Source of the DNA: Collybiopsis luxurians FD-317 M1
Lineage: Eukaryota > Basidiomycota > Agaricomycetes > Agaricales > Omphalotaceae
Assembly (NCBI GenBank): GCA_000827265.1
Contig: KN834868.1
Coordinates: 76,749-128,775, forward strand
Direction: 5' to 3'
DNA: 52,027 nt
The notes beneath the pieces are model-generated. The model made no database searches. It was not told the DNA's origin and saw only the letters and a list, made by a program, of their open reading frames with translations. This document shows positions 1 to 10,714 of this stretch, one piece after another (positions within the stretch are counted from its first letter, which is position 1; each line of letters starts with the position of its first letter). Made by a program: the position numbers and the translations under genes.

Positions 1-365
1 GGCGATGATCGGAACAATATCAAAATGATCGCCCGTTGCTTTTCGCAGCGGTAAAAGTTTTTATTTGTCAGCTGACAATGTTTTAGAAAAAGTAATTCTT
101 TCTCACAGGTCATATTTATTAGATTACAGCCAGAAAAAATATGGTAAAATATGGGAAAAATCACAGGAAAAATTACGTAATTACCGGCGTCTTTTATGCG
201 GGAAAAAGGCGCCGCAAAATCAATTATTTAACTATATCTTTTACTAGCTCAATATTAATTATTTAGCAATAGAAAAAAATTTGGTAAAATTCATGGTAAA
301 ATTAAATATATTACTAGGCCTTTTACAGACAATAAATATTGAACTGCTGGGGGTGCATAAATTAT
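1..365. other. AT-rich non-coding stretch
   Basis: This stretch is AT-rich with many short A and T runs and repeated GGTAAAAT-like words. No frame shows recognisable protein similarity. It abuts the point where COG8 similarity begins, so it marks the left border of the gene-fragment mosaic. Confidence 0.5.
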
Positions 366-1619
366 ATGCTTGTATCGCTCTTAACGACTCTTCACGAACC
401 TAACAAAAAGCTCCCAGCACTGTGGAAAGCTGTCAACTTTTTATGAAAGATAGAGGGCGCATTCGGGGAGGAAGAGGAAATTGCGCCTTCCTTTTTGAGC
501 GGGAGGGAATTGTGTCTCAAAGGCTCCTTGGAGAGTCTCAGAAGGGATATCTTCCGCATCACAGATGCCGAGGGGAAGCTTTCATCAAGGGATCAGGAAG
601 ATCTAGCAAAATATCTAGGAAAATATGTTGGGCTATGGAGGGAGGGCGTATATGACCTGATCACCCAGTACGAGTCCATCTTTCTAACTCATCCTTTGCA
701 AGACGCGTCCCCGATGAAGCTGCACGCTTTATTGACAACATACGTATTGCATGTCTTCAGAACGCAGCTATTGCCTCTCCTTGTTTCGATCCACTCTTCT
801 CAACCCCCAATAGCCTCTCTTCCCATGTCTGCTCTTCCCTCACTTGTAACCCAACTCACCTACTGTGCCGCCGCCCTGGCATGCGTCGGTGCCGAGTTCC
901 GCTCAACGCTAGCTCGCTGCGTCAACAATGCGGTCATATATATATTCAACTGAGATATCTCTATCGTTGAGAATCGTTTCATTTCAAACTTTGAATGGAA
1001 CACGCCAATTAAAAACAGCCGGGACACTCTTGACTCGCCGACTGCTGAGCGCAAAGTCAACCCTCATTCTCCCTCCGCTTGGCTCTTAACTAAAGAAGCT
1101 CTAGAGTCGAATCATCTCCCCTCTTCGTCTTCCACTGTTCCATCCCACAATCCACCCTCACTTCTGACTTCGTATTTACCACTGGCTATACATGCCAACG
1201 AGGTCATTGAAGTTCTCAACTCTCTCCGGGCTTGTGCACCTATCAGTGCTGCAAGAGGATACACGTCTTTTGATGAAAGCCAATCTTCAGATGATGGTAT
1301 AGGTTTGCTCAAGCTTCTGGATTGATCTCTCGCCAGGGAAGGTCGGGTCGTTTTTGAATATGTCAAAGCCGTCATTGACGGAGAGCAGACAGCAAGTGCC
1401 TCGACAGAACTTTCATGCAATTTCGCTGTAGCGATAGCTTTTTCTCAGGCATTTTTTGAAATGTGGGGCCCATGGGTAATAATGGCGATTGGTCAAGGTA
1501 TATTTGGGCTGTCGGAGAAAATGGAGGTGGATAGTACAGAAGCTAGTGATTTTGATGAATTTGTTGAACTTCAGAAGGACTGGCGAAGTTGGGTTGAGAG
1601 CATCAGTAAAACAAGTTAA
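366..1619 (+). pseudogene. COG8: COG8 (Dor1-like) pseudogene fragment, copy 1
   Basis: COG8 is a subunit of the conserved oligomeric Golgi tethering complex, which acts in retrograde traffic within the Golgi. The forward frame shows the central and C-terminal Dor1-family pattern: a KLPALWKAVNFL stretch, then GRELCLKGSLESL, LWREGVYDLITQYESIFL, a TQLTYCAAALA segment and a VLNSLRACAPIS segment near the end. The N-terminal half of the gene is absent. Three in-frame TGA codons interrupt the frame, after NFL (near 461), after YIFN (951-953) and after KLLD (near 1323). In the last two cases CGA fits best, since copy 2 keeps CGA at the second site. The frame otherwise reads to TAA at 1617-1619. The family identity is clear; the copy is non-functional. 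Confidence 0.85.
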
Positions 1620-1940
1620 TTAAGGGTTGTGTATATCTCCCTTCACTATGATAACAGGAAACAGTCACCGAGCTGTACCATAATACCAATAGGTTCTCAA
1701 AATGTGCAGTTGACGTATAAGTACTTGTTTTGCGAGAGGTTTCACATCCACCCTAAGATGAGGGTAGCGTTCATGCTTATTTTTCTGAACTTCTGCTGGA
1801 AGATTCTACAGTGCTCTGCTTTGCAACGCGAGTGAGAGATGAAGACCAACTAAGTATATTTTCAAAAGGGAAACAAAGCAATCTGAATCAAAAGAGCTAT
1901 TAAAGTAGTCTTAAACTGTCCTAGCCGTCGAGGGCATGAT

Positions 1941-2669
1941 CTAGTATGCAGCAGCTCCAGGCGCCATATCTCCTTCCCTTTTAAGCCTCAAGAGCACCTC
2001 CTTGAACCTAGTAATATCTGTAGCGCCAGCACCGGTGCGCGCAATAGTCTTGGACTGCGAATTTTTGAGTTCAATGAGTTTACAGATACGTTCCCAAGTG
2101 GTACCTGCGGAAAGGGATTGAGTGAGAGATTGGAGGTATTCATCTTCGTTGTCCCTGCAAAGGTATAGAGTGAGATTAATGTCGTGATTGAAAGAAGGTA
2201 TACATACTTGTTCTCGCGGATGTTCTTCTCCTTCTTCACAGCATAGTCTTCATAGAAATCATCAATTGCCTTTTCTGCTTTAGCGATAGTTTCTGTGCGG
2301 CATTTCTGAGAAGCTTCATCACGGGCAGCAATTTCTTCCGCTTGTTTGCGACGCCATTCCCTAGATATACAATATTTGAGTAAACAAGTTGCATGAGATG
2401 TAAGGAAGCGTGTACTTTATAACTTCAGGCTCTTCCTCTGGAACTTCCTGAGTAAAAGTAGGCGTTGAGAGGACGGCTGATGGTTTGGGTTGAGGAGCAC
2501 CAAAGACAGAGCCAAATGACGGCTGTGAAGACTGTTGCTGCAATGCTGGAGGAGATGACTGAAAGGACGGATTAGCTAGGGAAATGTATAAACGTAGAAA
2601 TGAACGGACAGGAATGTTGATATCGGGAAATTCGCTTTCAAACTTTTCAATGTCATCGTCACCAGTCAC
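1941..2669 (-). pseudogene. CLC1: Clathrin light chain gene, 5'-truncated
   Basis: Clathrin light chain binds the clathrin heavy-chain hub and regulates coat assembly. Read on the minus strand, three exons join cleanly: a Ser/Pro/Gln-rich part containing DDDIEKFESEFPDI, then EWRRKQAEEIAARDE...AEKAIDDFYEDYAVKKEKN, then DNEDEYLQSLTQSLSAGTTWERICKLIEL and a tail ending GAAAY at a TAG (1941-1943). The two introns lie near 2360-2420 and 2160-2215, both GT-AG. The C-terminal two thirds has no stop. At 2669/2670 the gene is cut off abruptly by duplicated COG8 sequence: there is no ATG, and an in-frame stop lies a few codons further upstream. The N-terminal part of the usual fungal protein is missing. 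It could be transcribed but cannot make a normal light chain. Confidence 0.85.
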
Positions 2670-3616
2670 GAGTCCATCTTTCTAACTCATCCTTTGCAAG
2701 ACGCATCCCCGATGAAGCTGCACGCTTTATTGACAACATACATATCACATGTCTTCAGAACGCAGCTATTGCCTCTTCTTGTTTCGATCCACTCTTCTCA
2801 ACCCCCAATAACCTCTCTTCCCATGTCTGCTCTTCCGTCACTCATAACCCAACTCACCTACTGTACTGCTGCTCTCGCACGCATCGGTGCCGAGTTCCGT
2901 TCAACGCTAGCTCGCTGCGTCAACGATGCAGTCATATATATATTCAACCGAGATATCTCTATTGTTGAAAATCATTTTATTTCAAACTTTGAATGGAATA
3001 TGCCAAGTAAAATCAGCCGGGACACTGTCGACTTGCCAACTGTTGAGCGCAAAGCCAATCCTCATTCTCCCTCCGCTTGGCTTCTAACCAAAGAAGCTCT
3101 AGAATCGAATCATCTCCCCTCTTCATCTTCCACTGTTCCATCCCACAATCCACCCTCACTTCTGACTTCGTATTTACCACTGGCTATACATGCCAATGAG
3201 GTTATCGAGGTTCTCAACTCTCTCCGGGCTTGTGCTCCTATCAGTGCTGCAAGAGGATACACGTCTTTTGATGAAAGCCAATCTTCAGATGATGGTGTAG
3301 GTTTCCTCAAGCTTCTGGATTGATCTCTCGTCAGGGAAGGTTAGATCGTTTTTGAATATGTCAAAGCTGTCATCGACAGCGAGCAAACAGCAGGTGCATC
3401 GACAGAACTTTCATGCAATTTCGCTGTAGCGATAGCTTTTTCTCGGGCATTTTTCGAAATGTGGGGCCCATGGGTAATAATGGCGATTGGTCAAGGTATA
3501 TTTGGGCTGCCGGAGAAAACGGAGGTGGATAGTACAGAAGCTAGCGATTTGATGAATTCATTGAACTTCAGGAGGACTGGCAAAGTTGGGTCAAGAACGT
3601 AAGTAAAACAAGCTAA
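2668..3616 (+). pseudogene. COG8: COG8 pseudogene fragment, copy 2 (duplicate of 670-1619)
   Basis: This is a near-identical direct copy of the last part of COG8 copy 1, offset by about 2.0 kb and continuing past the stop to about 3703. It begins in the middle of the gene at the ITQYESIFL region, exactly where the clathrin light chain is cut. It shares the nonsense TGA after KLLD (near 3321) with copy 1, so the gene was already broken before it was duplicated. It keeps CGA at the codon that is TGA at 951 in copy 1. It has its own one-base deletion near 3547 (GATTTGATG against GATTTTGATG), which shifts the frame before the terminal TAA. Confidence 0.85.
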
Positions 3617-3740
3617 TTAAGGGTTGTGTGTATATCTCCCTTCACTGTGATAACAGGGAACAGTCGCCGAGTTGTACCACAGTACCAATAGGTTCTCAAA
3701 TAGAGGTGCAGATAACCGGTTAAACTTTATATTTTATCAG

Positions 3741-4041
3741 GACGAAGGAGGGTTGAGAGCAACAGACGAGGAGAATACGGACCTGGCTACCATTTATTAT
3801 TTGGGAGTTATCGATATCCTGATGCCATGGGGGACAGGGAAGAGGATTGAAAACTTTTGGAAGGGTCTGAGCGCAGATAGAGTAAGTTATTTCCCCTGGA
3901 GTGTTTGATCTGCTTTCTTACATAGTTGTGCCGCAGCACAAGATCTCTCCTGTTCCTCCGGTCGAGTACGCCGAATGGTTCTTTAAGTTTATGAAGGCAA
4001 TAATGAGAGGCGGCAAAGGCAATCCACAGGAATTCATGTAA
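3741..4041 (+). pseudogene. MSS4: C-terminal fragment of phosphatidylinositol-4-phosphate 5-kinase
   Basis: PIP 5-kinases of the Mss4/Its3 type make phosphatidylinositol 4,5-bisphosphate at the plasma membrane. Two exons are visible. The first reads DEGGLRATDEEN, IYYLGVIDILMPW, KRIENFWKGLSADR and ends at a GTAAGT donor near 3882. After a GCCGCAG acceptor the second reads HKISPVPPVEYAEWF and ends FMKAIMRGGKGNPQEFM before a TAA at 4039-4041. This is the standard C-terminal end of the kinase domain; everything upstream, including the ATP-binding part, is missing. The first exon starts right after a TTATCAG acceptor, so the left break lies in the preceding intron. No stop interrupts the fragment. 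Confidence 0.85.
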
Positions 4042-4358
4042 CTTTTCTTCAACATGCTTTCCTTCATCCTATCATTTTGTTATCTTTCATTATAATTTGC
4101 AGTTTTCTCACTTCATCTTTCGCTTTCTGACTAGATTTGATCCTCTCGTTTATTACTGTTATTATTTTTCTTTTTATCTATTCGGACTGACTCACAGTCT
4201 ACTTATCCATTGACCACCAAGTCCCTCTTGCACATCTGCCACACCCATAATCTGCAGTCCTTCTTCCTCTAGTACTGTGCTCCCTTTGTCTCCGCTCGCC
4301 GTTGTGATCTTTGTGACCTTGTTCTTGTTCATATGTCCACACTCTTTTGGGTTTCACT
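4042..4358. other. T/C-rich non-coding linker
   Basis: Between the PIP 5-kinase stop codon and the first recognisable topoisomerase II codons lies a pyrimidine-rich stretch without coding similarity. Its left part is probably the 3' flank carried along with the kinase fragment. The junction to topoisomerase II is near 4358. Confidence 0.4.
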
Positions 4359-7015
4359 CACAAGAACAAAGAAGTCCAGAACATCAAGAAGATTATGGGA
4401 TTGCAGCACAATAAGGATTACTCAAATGTATCCAGCTTACGCTATGGGCGACTGATGATAATGACCGATCAGGTATGGTTCCAGATGTTGCAAAATTATG
4501 TTTTCGCTGATTACATCTACTTAGGATCACAATGGTTCCCATATTAAAGGCTTATTGATCAACTTCCTTGACCATTTCTATCCATCGCTCCTCGAAGTCC
4601 CTGACTTTTTGGTGGAATTTGTTATGCCTATTGTTCGGGTGAGTTGTATGACATTTTGTTATTTCTGATTCTGATTTCAGGTCATTTAGGTTTTGAAAGG
4701 GAAGCAACATAAAGACTTTTTCACCATTCTGGAGTATGAACAGTGGTTAAAAGACACCCCCGGTGCTGACAAATGGGAGAGTAAATATTTCAAGGTAAGA
4801 ATCCAAATCCTTCGTATCTTCTCCTACTTAAGACTGTTCCAGGGGCTGGGCACAAGTACCGATGCCGACGCCTGTGGCTATTTCAGTGATATGGCCAAGC
4901 ATGTCATCCCCTTTGCCCCCACCTAGGAAGGAGACCGAGAGTTGATCAAACTGGCTTTTAGCAAGAAGAAGGCAGATGATCGGAAGGAATGGCTTCGACA
5001 GTTCAAGGTAAGTTTCCCCCAAACCTCCCTACCTTTGATTTTCACTCAGATTGCCCTGGCATAGCCCGGCACCTTCTTGGACCATTGACTCGAGGAGATC
5101 CCATACTCTGAGTTTGTCCACAAGGAGCTCATCCTGTTCTCGATGGCTGACAATGTTCGGTCCATCCCTTCCGTTGCTGATGGATTGAAACCTGGCCAGA
5201 GGAAAATTATATGGGCTTGCTTCAAGAGGAATCTCAAAAAGGAGATTAAGGTTTGTGGTTCAGATACTACCTGCAGTTCTTGAGATGCTAAACTCTACTC
5301 TTCAGGGTCATGCAACTCATTGGTTATGTCGCAGAGCACGCGGCTTATCACCACAGTGATATGAGCTTGACTCAAACAATTGTCGCACTCGCTCAAGATT
5401 TTGTCAGCAGTAACAACTTGAATCTAATGTTCCCCAGTGGTCAGTTCAGAATGAGGGACCAAGGTGGCAAAGATCACGCCTCGGGCAGGTACATTAATAC
5501 CTTGCCCATGTCCATCACTCGAACGATTTTTCATCCTGATGACGACCCTCTACTTAACCTTCAATACGACAACAATCAACTCATTGAACCCAAATTTTAT
5601 ATGGCAGTTGTTCCCATGGTGCTCATCAACAGGGCTTAAGGTATAGGAACTAGTAAGTGAATCTTTTCTGACCTCGCATTCTCGCTGACTTGACGTCAAG
5701 GCTGGAGCACAAACATCCCTAGCTTTAACCCCATCGATATCGTCTTAAACATCCATGGTGGTGAGGATTCAAAGGCGAAATTAAGCAAACCGCGAAAAAC
5801 AAGTACGATGTCTCAGGTGTTATTACTACCAAGCTCAATGATACCACGGTAGAAATTACCAAACTTCCAATTCACAAATGGACACAGACCTTTAAGGGTG
5901 AACTTGAGGCTATGATGACTGGCGGCAAGAAAACGGATGGATCGGTCAAGGTATTTGTTCAAACTTATTAATTTTTGATCATTATCGAATTTTGACTGCT
6001 GTAGAACTACCAAGAACATCATGCCAATGAGAACATCCACTTCGTGGTCCAGATGGATGCCAAGGAAGTTGCAAAAGCCGAAGAGAAGGGGCTCCTCGAA
6101 TACTTCAAACTCATCTCCAAAGTCTCTACCAGTAACATGATATGTTTCAACCTGGAGGGGAAAATTCGGAAATACAAGTCACCAGAGGTGATCTTGGAAG
6201 AGTTTTATCCCTCTCAACTATCCTACTATCAGAAGTGAAAGGTCGGCATGATTTTTGTCTGTCTGCTAGGATAAACTTCTTACTGTTCTCGTGCAGGGCC
6301 ACTTACTGGGAGCGATGCAAAGTGTCCATGAATGCCTCTCCAAGCAAGCTCGCAAGAAGTGTACCTGTACTTGAATAGGCCACACTTTTACACTCTGTTT
6401 TGTGGCCCTCCAATAAACTCGCACATTCCCATTCACCTGGATTTCTGTCTTCATCTATTTCCTGTTCCCAGATCCCGATATTCGAGTCAAACGACGCTGT
6501 TGCGAGAGTGTTTCCTGAAGGGGACCAAGCGACTGCCCTGACAGCTTTATTATGACCAGTAGGAATGCTTGTTGAAAGCGTAAACTTCAAGTCTCCCTGG
6601 CCATTGTGACTGTCGTTTCATTCAGATGATCGTCGACAAGAAACTGTCGCTTAACCTGCGAAAGAAAGCTGACATCATCATGGATCTGAAAGCTCACAAG
6701 TTCGTTCCAATCCCCAAAAAGGCCAAGGTTGCTGCTACTTCGAATGTGGCTGAAGCTGAAGATGAGGATGAGGAAGATGACATGGGAGAGTCAACATCTA
6801 CCAGCGACTATGACTGTCTGTTGAACATGCCCATCTACAGCCTAACGAAGGAAAAGGTGACTTCGTTTTTCCTTATCACTGTGCGATAGCATTGATCCAA
6901 TACATTTTCAGATGGAAAAACTTTGTCGACAAGCCAACGACCACCAAACAGAAATAATGGTTCTGCCTAAAAAGTTGCCAAAGGACATGTGGAATGTGGA
7001 TTTGGACAAGTTTTT
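4359..7015 (+). pseudogene. TOP2: DNA topoisomerase II pseudogene (central part only)
   Basis: Topoisomerase II passes one DNA duplex through a break in another. The fragment begins inside the protein at EVQNIKKIMGLQHNKDY and runs through the TOPRIM metal site (MTDQDHNGSHIKG), KYFKGLGTSTDAD, AFSKKKADDRKEWL, ELILFSMADN, the QGGKDHASGRYI active-site region (the catalytic Tyr is present), PIHKWTQ, LEEFYPSQLSYYQK and IVDKKLSLNLRKKAD. It ends near WNVDLDKFL. The ATPase domain and C-terminal tail are absent. About ten short introns remain. Stops lie at 4924-4926 (TAG), 5086-5088 (TGA), 5637-5639 (TAA) and near 5762 (TGA). A minus-strand CIAO1 fragment interrupts it at about 6357-6612. The third acidic TOPRIM residue reads Asn instead of Asp. 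The frame up to 7277 after DLDKFL was not recognised. Confidence 0.9.
6354..6612 (-). pseudogene. CIA1: CIAO1/Cia1 WD40 fragment embedded in topoisomerase II
   Basis: Cia1/CIAO1 is the WD40 scaffold of the cytosolic iron-sulfur targeting complex. On the minus strand the frame reads SIPTGHNKAVRAVAWSPSG, TLATASFDSNIGIWEQE, GEWECASLLEGHKTECKSVA and YSSTGTLLAS, which is the typical second and third blade region of this protein. The similarity stops at GTLLAS, where the sequence turns into the complementary strand of topoisomerase II codons (SKQARK). Only about 80 residues are present, and no start or stop belonging to the gene is visible. Confidence 0.75.
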
Positions 7016-7724
7016 AGCAGACCCGGCCTCGACAATGGCGATGACATCTTTGCAGACTGTTATTCCAGGAGAGAATCAGCATGGCAAAGACTTGAATATG
7101 ATAATCTCGAACTCAATGCCGAAGTGCTGGTTAAATGGTGGTCAGAATGGCGCTGGTGTGACGAACGGCTTCAATGGAACTGATAACAATAATCGCGTGA
7201 ATTCTTATGCTCAACCCAGCTCTTCAGGTTCAACGCCCCCCACTAACCATGATCTCAATCCTGACCCCAAAATCTGACCATCCGATTCACCCTCTTGGAT
7301 TCCACCCAATCATGGGATGTTCAGCCCGCAGATTCTGGCAACCCCGAGGCAGAGGAAGAGCATTACTCTAGCTCGGAAGATAGCATGAAGCATGCTGATT
7401 TCGGAATCGGTAGCTCAAGGCCTGAAGGGAGAAGTGGGTTTGATGGTGGGAGACTTATGGTCTTTGTGTGGCCAAGTCATTTGGACCTGGATGACGACGA
7501 GTTGGCAGAAGTTGGTGAACTCGGGAGACAACTTCCTCATCGTCTAAGGAGGTCCCCTCATTTCGTTCTGCCTCAACAGGCACATCCACTGGCACCGGCG
7601 GTACTTCCCACATTTCTTCATATTTCCTGCATCTACCACCTCTATCACTTCCCTTAATTCCACTTTTACTGTCGGCACTGGGAACGGGAGGAATGGCATT
7701 TCCTGAGACTCAGGAGTTTGACGA
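7016..7724. other. Unassigned part of the gene-fragment mosaic
   Basis: Open frames exist here in the forward direction: one to 7277 that is Ser/Asn/Pro-rich, and one from 7295 to 7657 that is acidic and Ser-rich. I do not recognise either. They may be low-complexity parts of topoisomerase II or of adenylate cyclase, or pieces of another captured gene. Confidence 0.3.
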
Positions 7725-8490
7725 TGCTAAACATGTCGAACAACAAGTTTCGCATCCTCCCAACCGTTGTGTCAATTAGAAAATCTTCGCGATCTTGATA
7801 TCTCGTTCAACAACATTGCTGAGCTTCCGGAAGATTTAGGACAGTTGTGCAATCTCGAGCATCTTATCATAGCGAGGAACCAGATCACATCCATTCCACC
7901 AGCTGCATCGTCTCTTGTATCTTTAAAGCACCTCGACTGTAGGCAGAATAGAATCAGCAATTTAACGGTAATTGGGATGTTACCCAAGCTAGAGAAGCTC
8001 TCGGCAGATCATAACAGTTTGCGTGGAATCAGTCTGTGCTTGGGCCCGTGCTTGAATACAATAGATGCGTCGTATAATGAGATTACAGAACTACTGGTTG
8101 TGTCGCAGTCTATTGGACACCCTGCACCTTATTCTACTCTAGAGTCGCTGGACATCAGCCATGCAAAACTCTCCTCTATCTCTCCCGAAGCGCTGTCCTC
8201 TTTACCATCACTCCGCCAACTCAACCTCTCACATAATAATATTAAAACCCTCCCTTCTACCATTGGAGACTTGGAGTGCCTTGAGAGACTATCTTGCGCC
8301 GATGACGGGTTGGAAAGGCTGCCAGGAGGGATCAGGGGATTGAAGAGGTTGGAAGAGTTCGATGTACACGAGAATAATCTCATGGAGCTTCCTGGGGAGT
8401 TATGGGTATGTGCCAGTCTAGTCAAGCTCAATGCTACCAGTAATTTCATTGAGAAATGGTGTCCATCCATTTCATTGCCTACAGAATAGG
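7725..8490 (+). pseudogene. CYR1: Adenylate cyclase leucine-rich repeat fragment
   Basis: Fungal adenylate cyclases carry a long leucine-rich repeat region through which Ras activates them. The forward frame shows successive repeats: NMSNNKFRILP, LENLRDLDISFNNIAELP, LCNLEHLIIARNQITSIP, SLKHLDCRQNRIS, LEKLSADHNSL, STLESLDISHAKLSSIS, LRQLNLSHNNIKTLP, LEEFDVHENNLMELP and LVKLNATSNFIEKW. The signatures SADHN, DISHAKLSS and NATSN are typical of this enzyme. A frameshift lies near 7770, between LPTVV and CQLENL. The RA, PP2C-like and catalytic domains are missing on either side. The TAG at 8488-8490 is a chance stop just after the last repeat. Confidence 0.75.
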
Positions 8491-8770
8491 GACTCTTTCC
8501 CGTTGTGCAGGACATCCTCTGATTTGCATGTACATCCCTTCCCTGATCAGCGCATGTCTTCATATGACCGTTCACACCCTGGTTTCTGATAAGTTATGCT
8601 CACGAATACTTCCCGTGTTGCATTAATCAATGTACTCTTATTCTGTACTTAGCTGTATCCAAAATGCGTTCATGTAATACAATTTAAGTGCCCCAATCGT
8701 TTTGTTTCATGTGGTTGGGAAATTGGAATGACTCATTTATCAAACTTCTTTTGCCACCACCATACTATTG
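8491..8770. other. Intergenic spacer upstream of the deaminase gene
   Basis: No coding similarity was seen. The right half presumably contains the promoter and 5' leader of the gene starting at 8771. This is also the right border of the gene-fragment mosaic. Confidence 0.4.
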
Positions 8771-10714
8771 ATGGATACGGTTCCTAGCTCCCCCAAATTT
8801 TATTTGAGCGACCTTCGAGGCGATATAATTCTACTTTCGACTCTACTGTCTCACAAACAGTTCGAAGAATCTCAACCCAAAGTGCGCAATCGGGAACATC
8901 GACCCCTCGCATTACTCCATAATATCGCGACAGTTCTTACCACTGGGACCGTTGATTCACCTGCCGCGTCCACTGTCGTAGCTGTTTTCGGTGAAATATC
9001 TGAAGATCTAATGGTTAGCAAGCTAGTAATTGCACAAAACACAGGTCCCACAGGAGAGGGCGAAGGCCTTCCGTTTTCTTCCTCTTTCACAGTCTCCCCG
9101 ATGGTTTGTGATACTGGATCCGGGAAACAGGCTTTGAAGAATTGGAATACCATCCCCAGGTGAGTCATCATAACTTTCAAATCTTTCAATATTGACACGT
9201 TCTCTTTTCAGCAATTTTTCGGCTGAAACTCATATTCAGGACACGATGAATATTCTAAAGTATATATCAGATGCTCCAGATTCTGATATCCTCGAGTTGC
9301 TTCCTCTTTTATTTCATCGCAGGGCAATTCTGAAGTTCATATGGCGAATTCAGAATTTTACTACGCATTGGATTGTCCTAGCTTTCCGGTTGATGATGGA
9401 TCACATCAATGTGATTTTGCAACATTCTGACCTTGCAGGAGATTTTATTATCCCCCTGGGTCCTGCTCAAGTTGCAGTCATCTCGAGATACGGACTCGTC
9501 TGCGAAAAGCTTCCAACTCCGAACGAGTTTGTGCCGCAGGATTTCCATGATTCCCTCTACCGGATCTCCCTCACCTACGAAAATCTTGCTATCTGGATAA
9601 ATGTCTTCATCGATTTATGGCAAATGCTTGTGCAGGCCACGTTAATACCCAAGACCTCTCCCTCTCCCCCTCCTGACAATTCACCGCCGCTCCCTGCGTA
9701 TTGCCCAAGGGAAGATCAGCCAGGACATCAAGAGCTGATCATTATCTGTTTGTACATCAGCATCCTCTATGAGCTCCAACCATTGCTGAAGCATTTATTG
9801 CTCCACCCTCATATCACACTCCTTCGGGCATTGCAGAATGCTGGTATGTTGTTTATGTTTCCTGTAGCCCCATATGTATTTAATTTCATGCAGAGTTTGA
9901 TGTACGGAAGGCCAAAAGCAATGGGCAATCTAGCAGAGTCATACTCCATTCAGAGGTCGAGTCAGAGTGTAAGTACTTCAGATGGAGCATAAACTCAGCC
10001 TTTCTCATTTTCACCTTCAGACTTGCATGAACAAGATGAGTCGCATACCGATCATGTTCTTCGCACCCTAGGTACAGTTTTGGCCTGGCATACATCTAGC
10101 ATTGCCCTTTATCACCACCGCCACTCATTTTCTTCCCCGAGCATCCATTTCTATCAGCTCCACTGCGGTAAAATGTCAGTATTTCATTTTAGCAATGAGG
10201 AATGCCGGTCTGTACTCAAAGCTGTGGCGCCGAAAAGAGAGTGGACAGAAAAAGAGGTTTCGCAACTGAGTAAGAGAGCAAGGTATCTGACCATTCATGC
10301 AGAAGCGGCGCTAATGGGATGGATAATGTCGGAGCAATCTTCAGACTCTACAGTAAATTTATTTCCCTGATTCTAGCCTGTCATTTTCTGATTTTTGTCT
10401 GGCAGGACCCAGACTCAATTGCGACAGGCAAGAAGTGCTGTGCTCTCTGCTGGGATATGCATGAGCTGAGTGAAACTGAGTTAGAGGATCCCATCCAGTT
10501 TCATTTGCCTGGTACCCATGCCACCTTCCATCCTTGGGCTCCTCCTTTCGGTGTGCCTGAGGCAATCTTGGTGAAACTTCGAGATCATATGATTACAGTG
10601 TTTTCTAGAGTTAGGCAGTCCCATTCTCGCCAGAGTTCTGGATCCAATTCAGATGCTGAGAAAATGGCCAGGCCTTTTCTCAAATTGGAGTTGTCAGATG
10701 AGGACTTTGCTTAG
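8771..10714 (+). CDS. OTT_1508-like deaminase family protein (5 exons, 578 aa)
   Basis: Exons 8771-9159, 9212-9843, 9894-9968, 10021-10352 and 10406-10714 join through four GT-AG introns into one uninterrupted frame of 579 codons ending in TAG. The C-terminal third carries the zinc-deaminase signature: H-A-E in ARYLTIHAEAALMGW (about residues 458-460) and C-C-x2-C in GKKCCALCWDMHEL (about residues 487-491), spaced as in the fungal OTT_1508 family. The N-terminal 400 residues are helical and lack a recognised motif. Family members are proposed nucleic-acid or nucleotide deaminases; the substrate here is unknown. The ATG at 8771 was chosen because it opens the frame and fits the exon phases. 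It is the first intact gene after the fragment mosaic and has no frame damage. Confidence 0.8.

Noticed and set aside
2668..2669. GTG at 2669 as the start of clathrin light chain
   Set aside because: Nuclear genes start at ATG. The frame is cut by duplicated COG8 sequence here and meets a stop five codons further upstream, so the gene is truncated rather than starting at GTG.
366..8490. The gene-fragment mosaic as a proven Helitron
   Set aside because: No RepHel helicase, no clear TC start, and no CTRR end with a hairpin were seen in the window, so only the capture pattern is reported.
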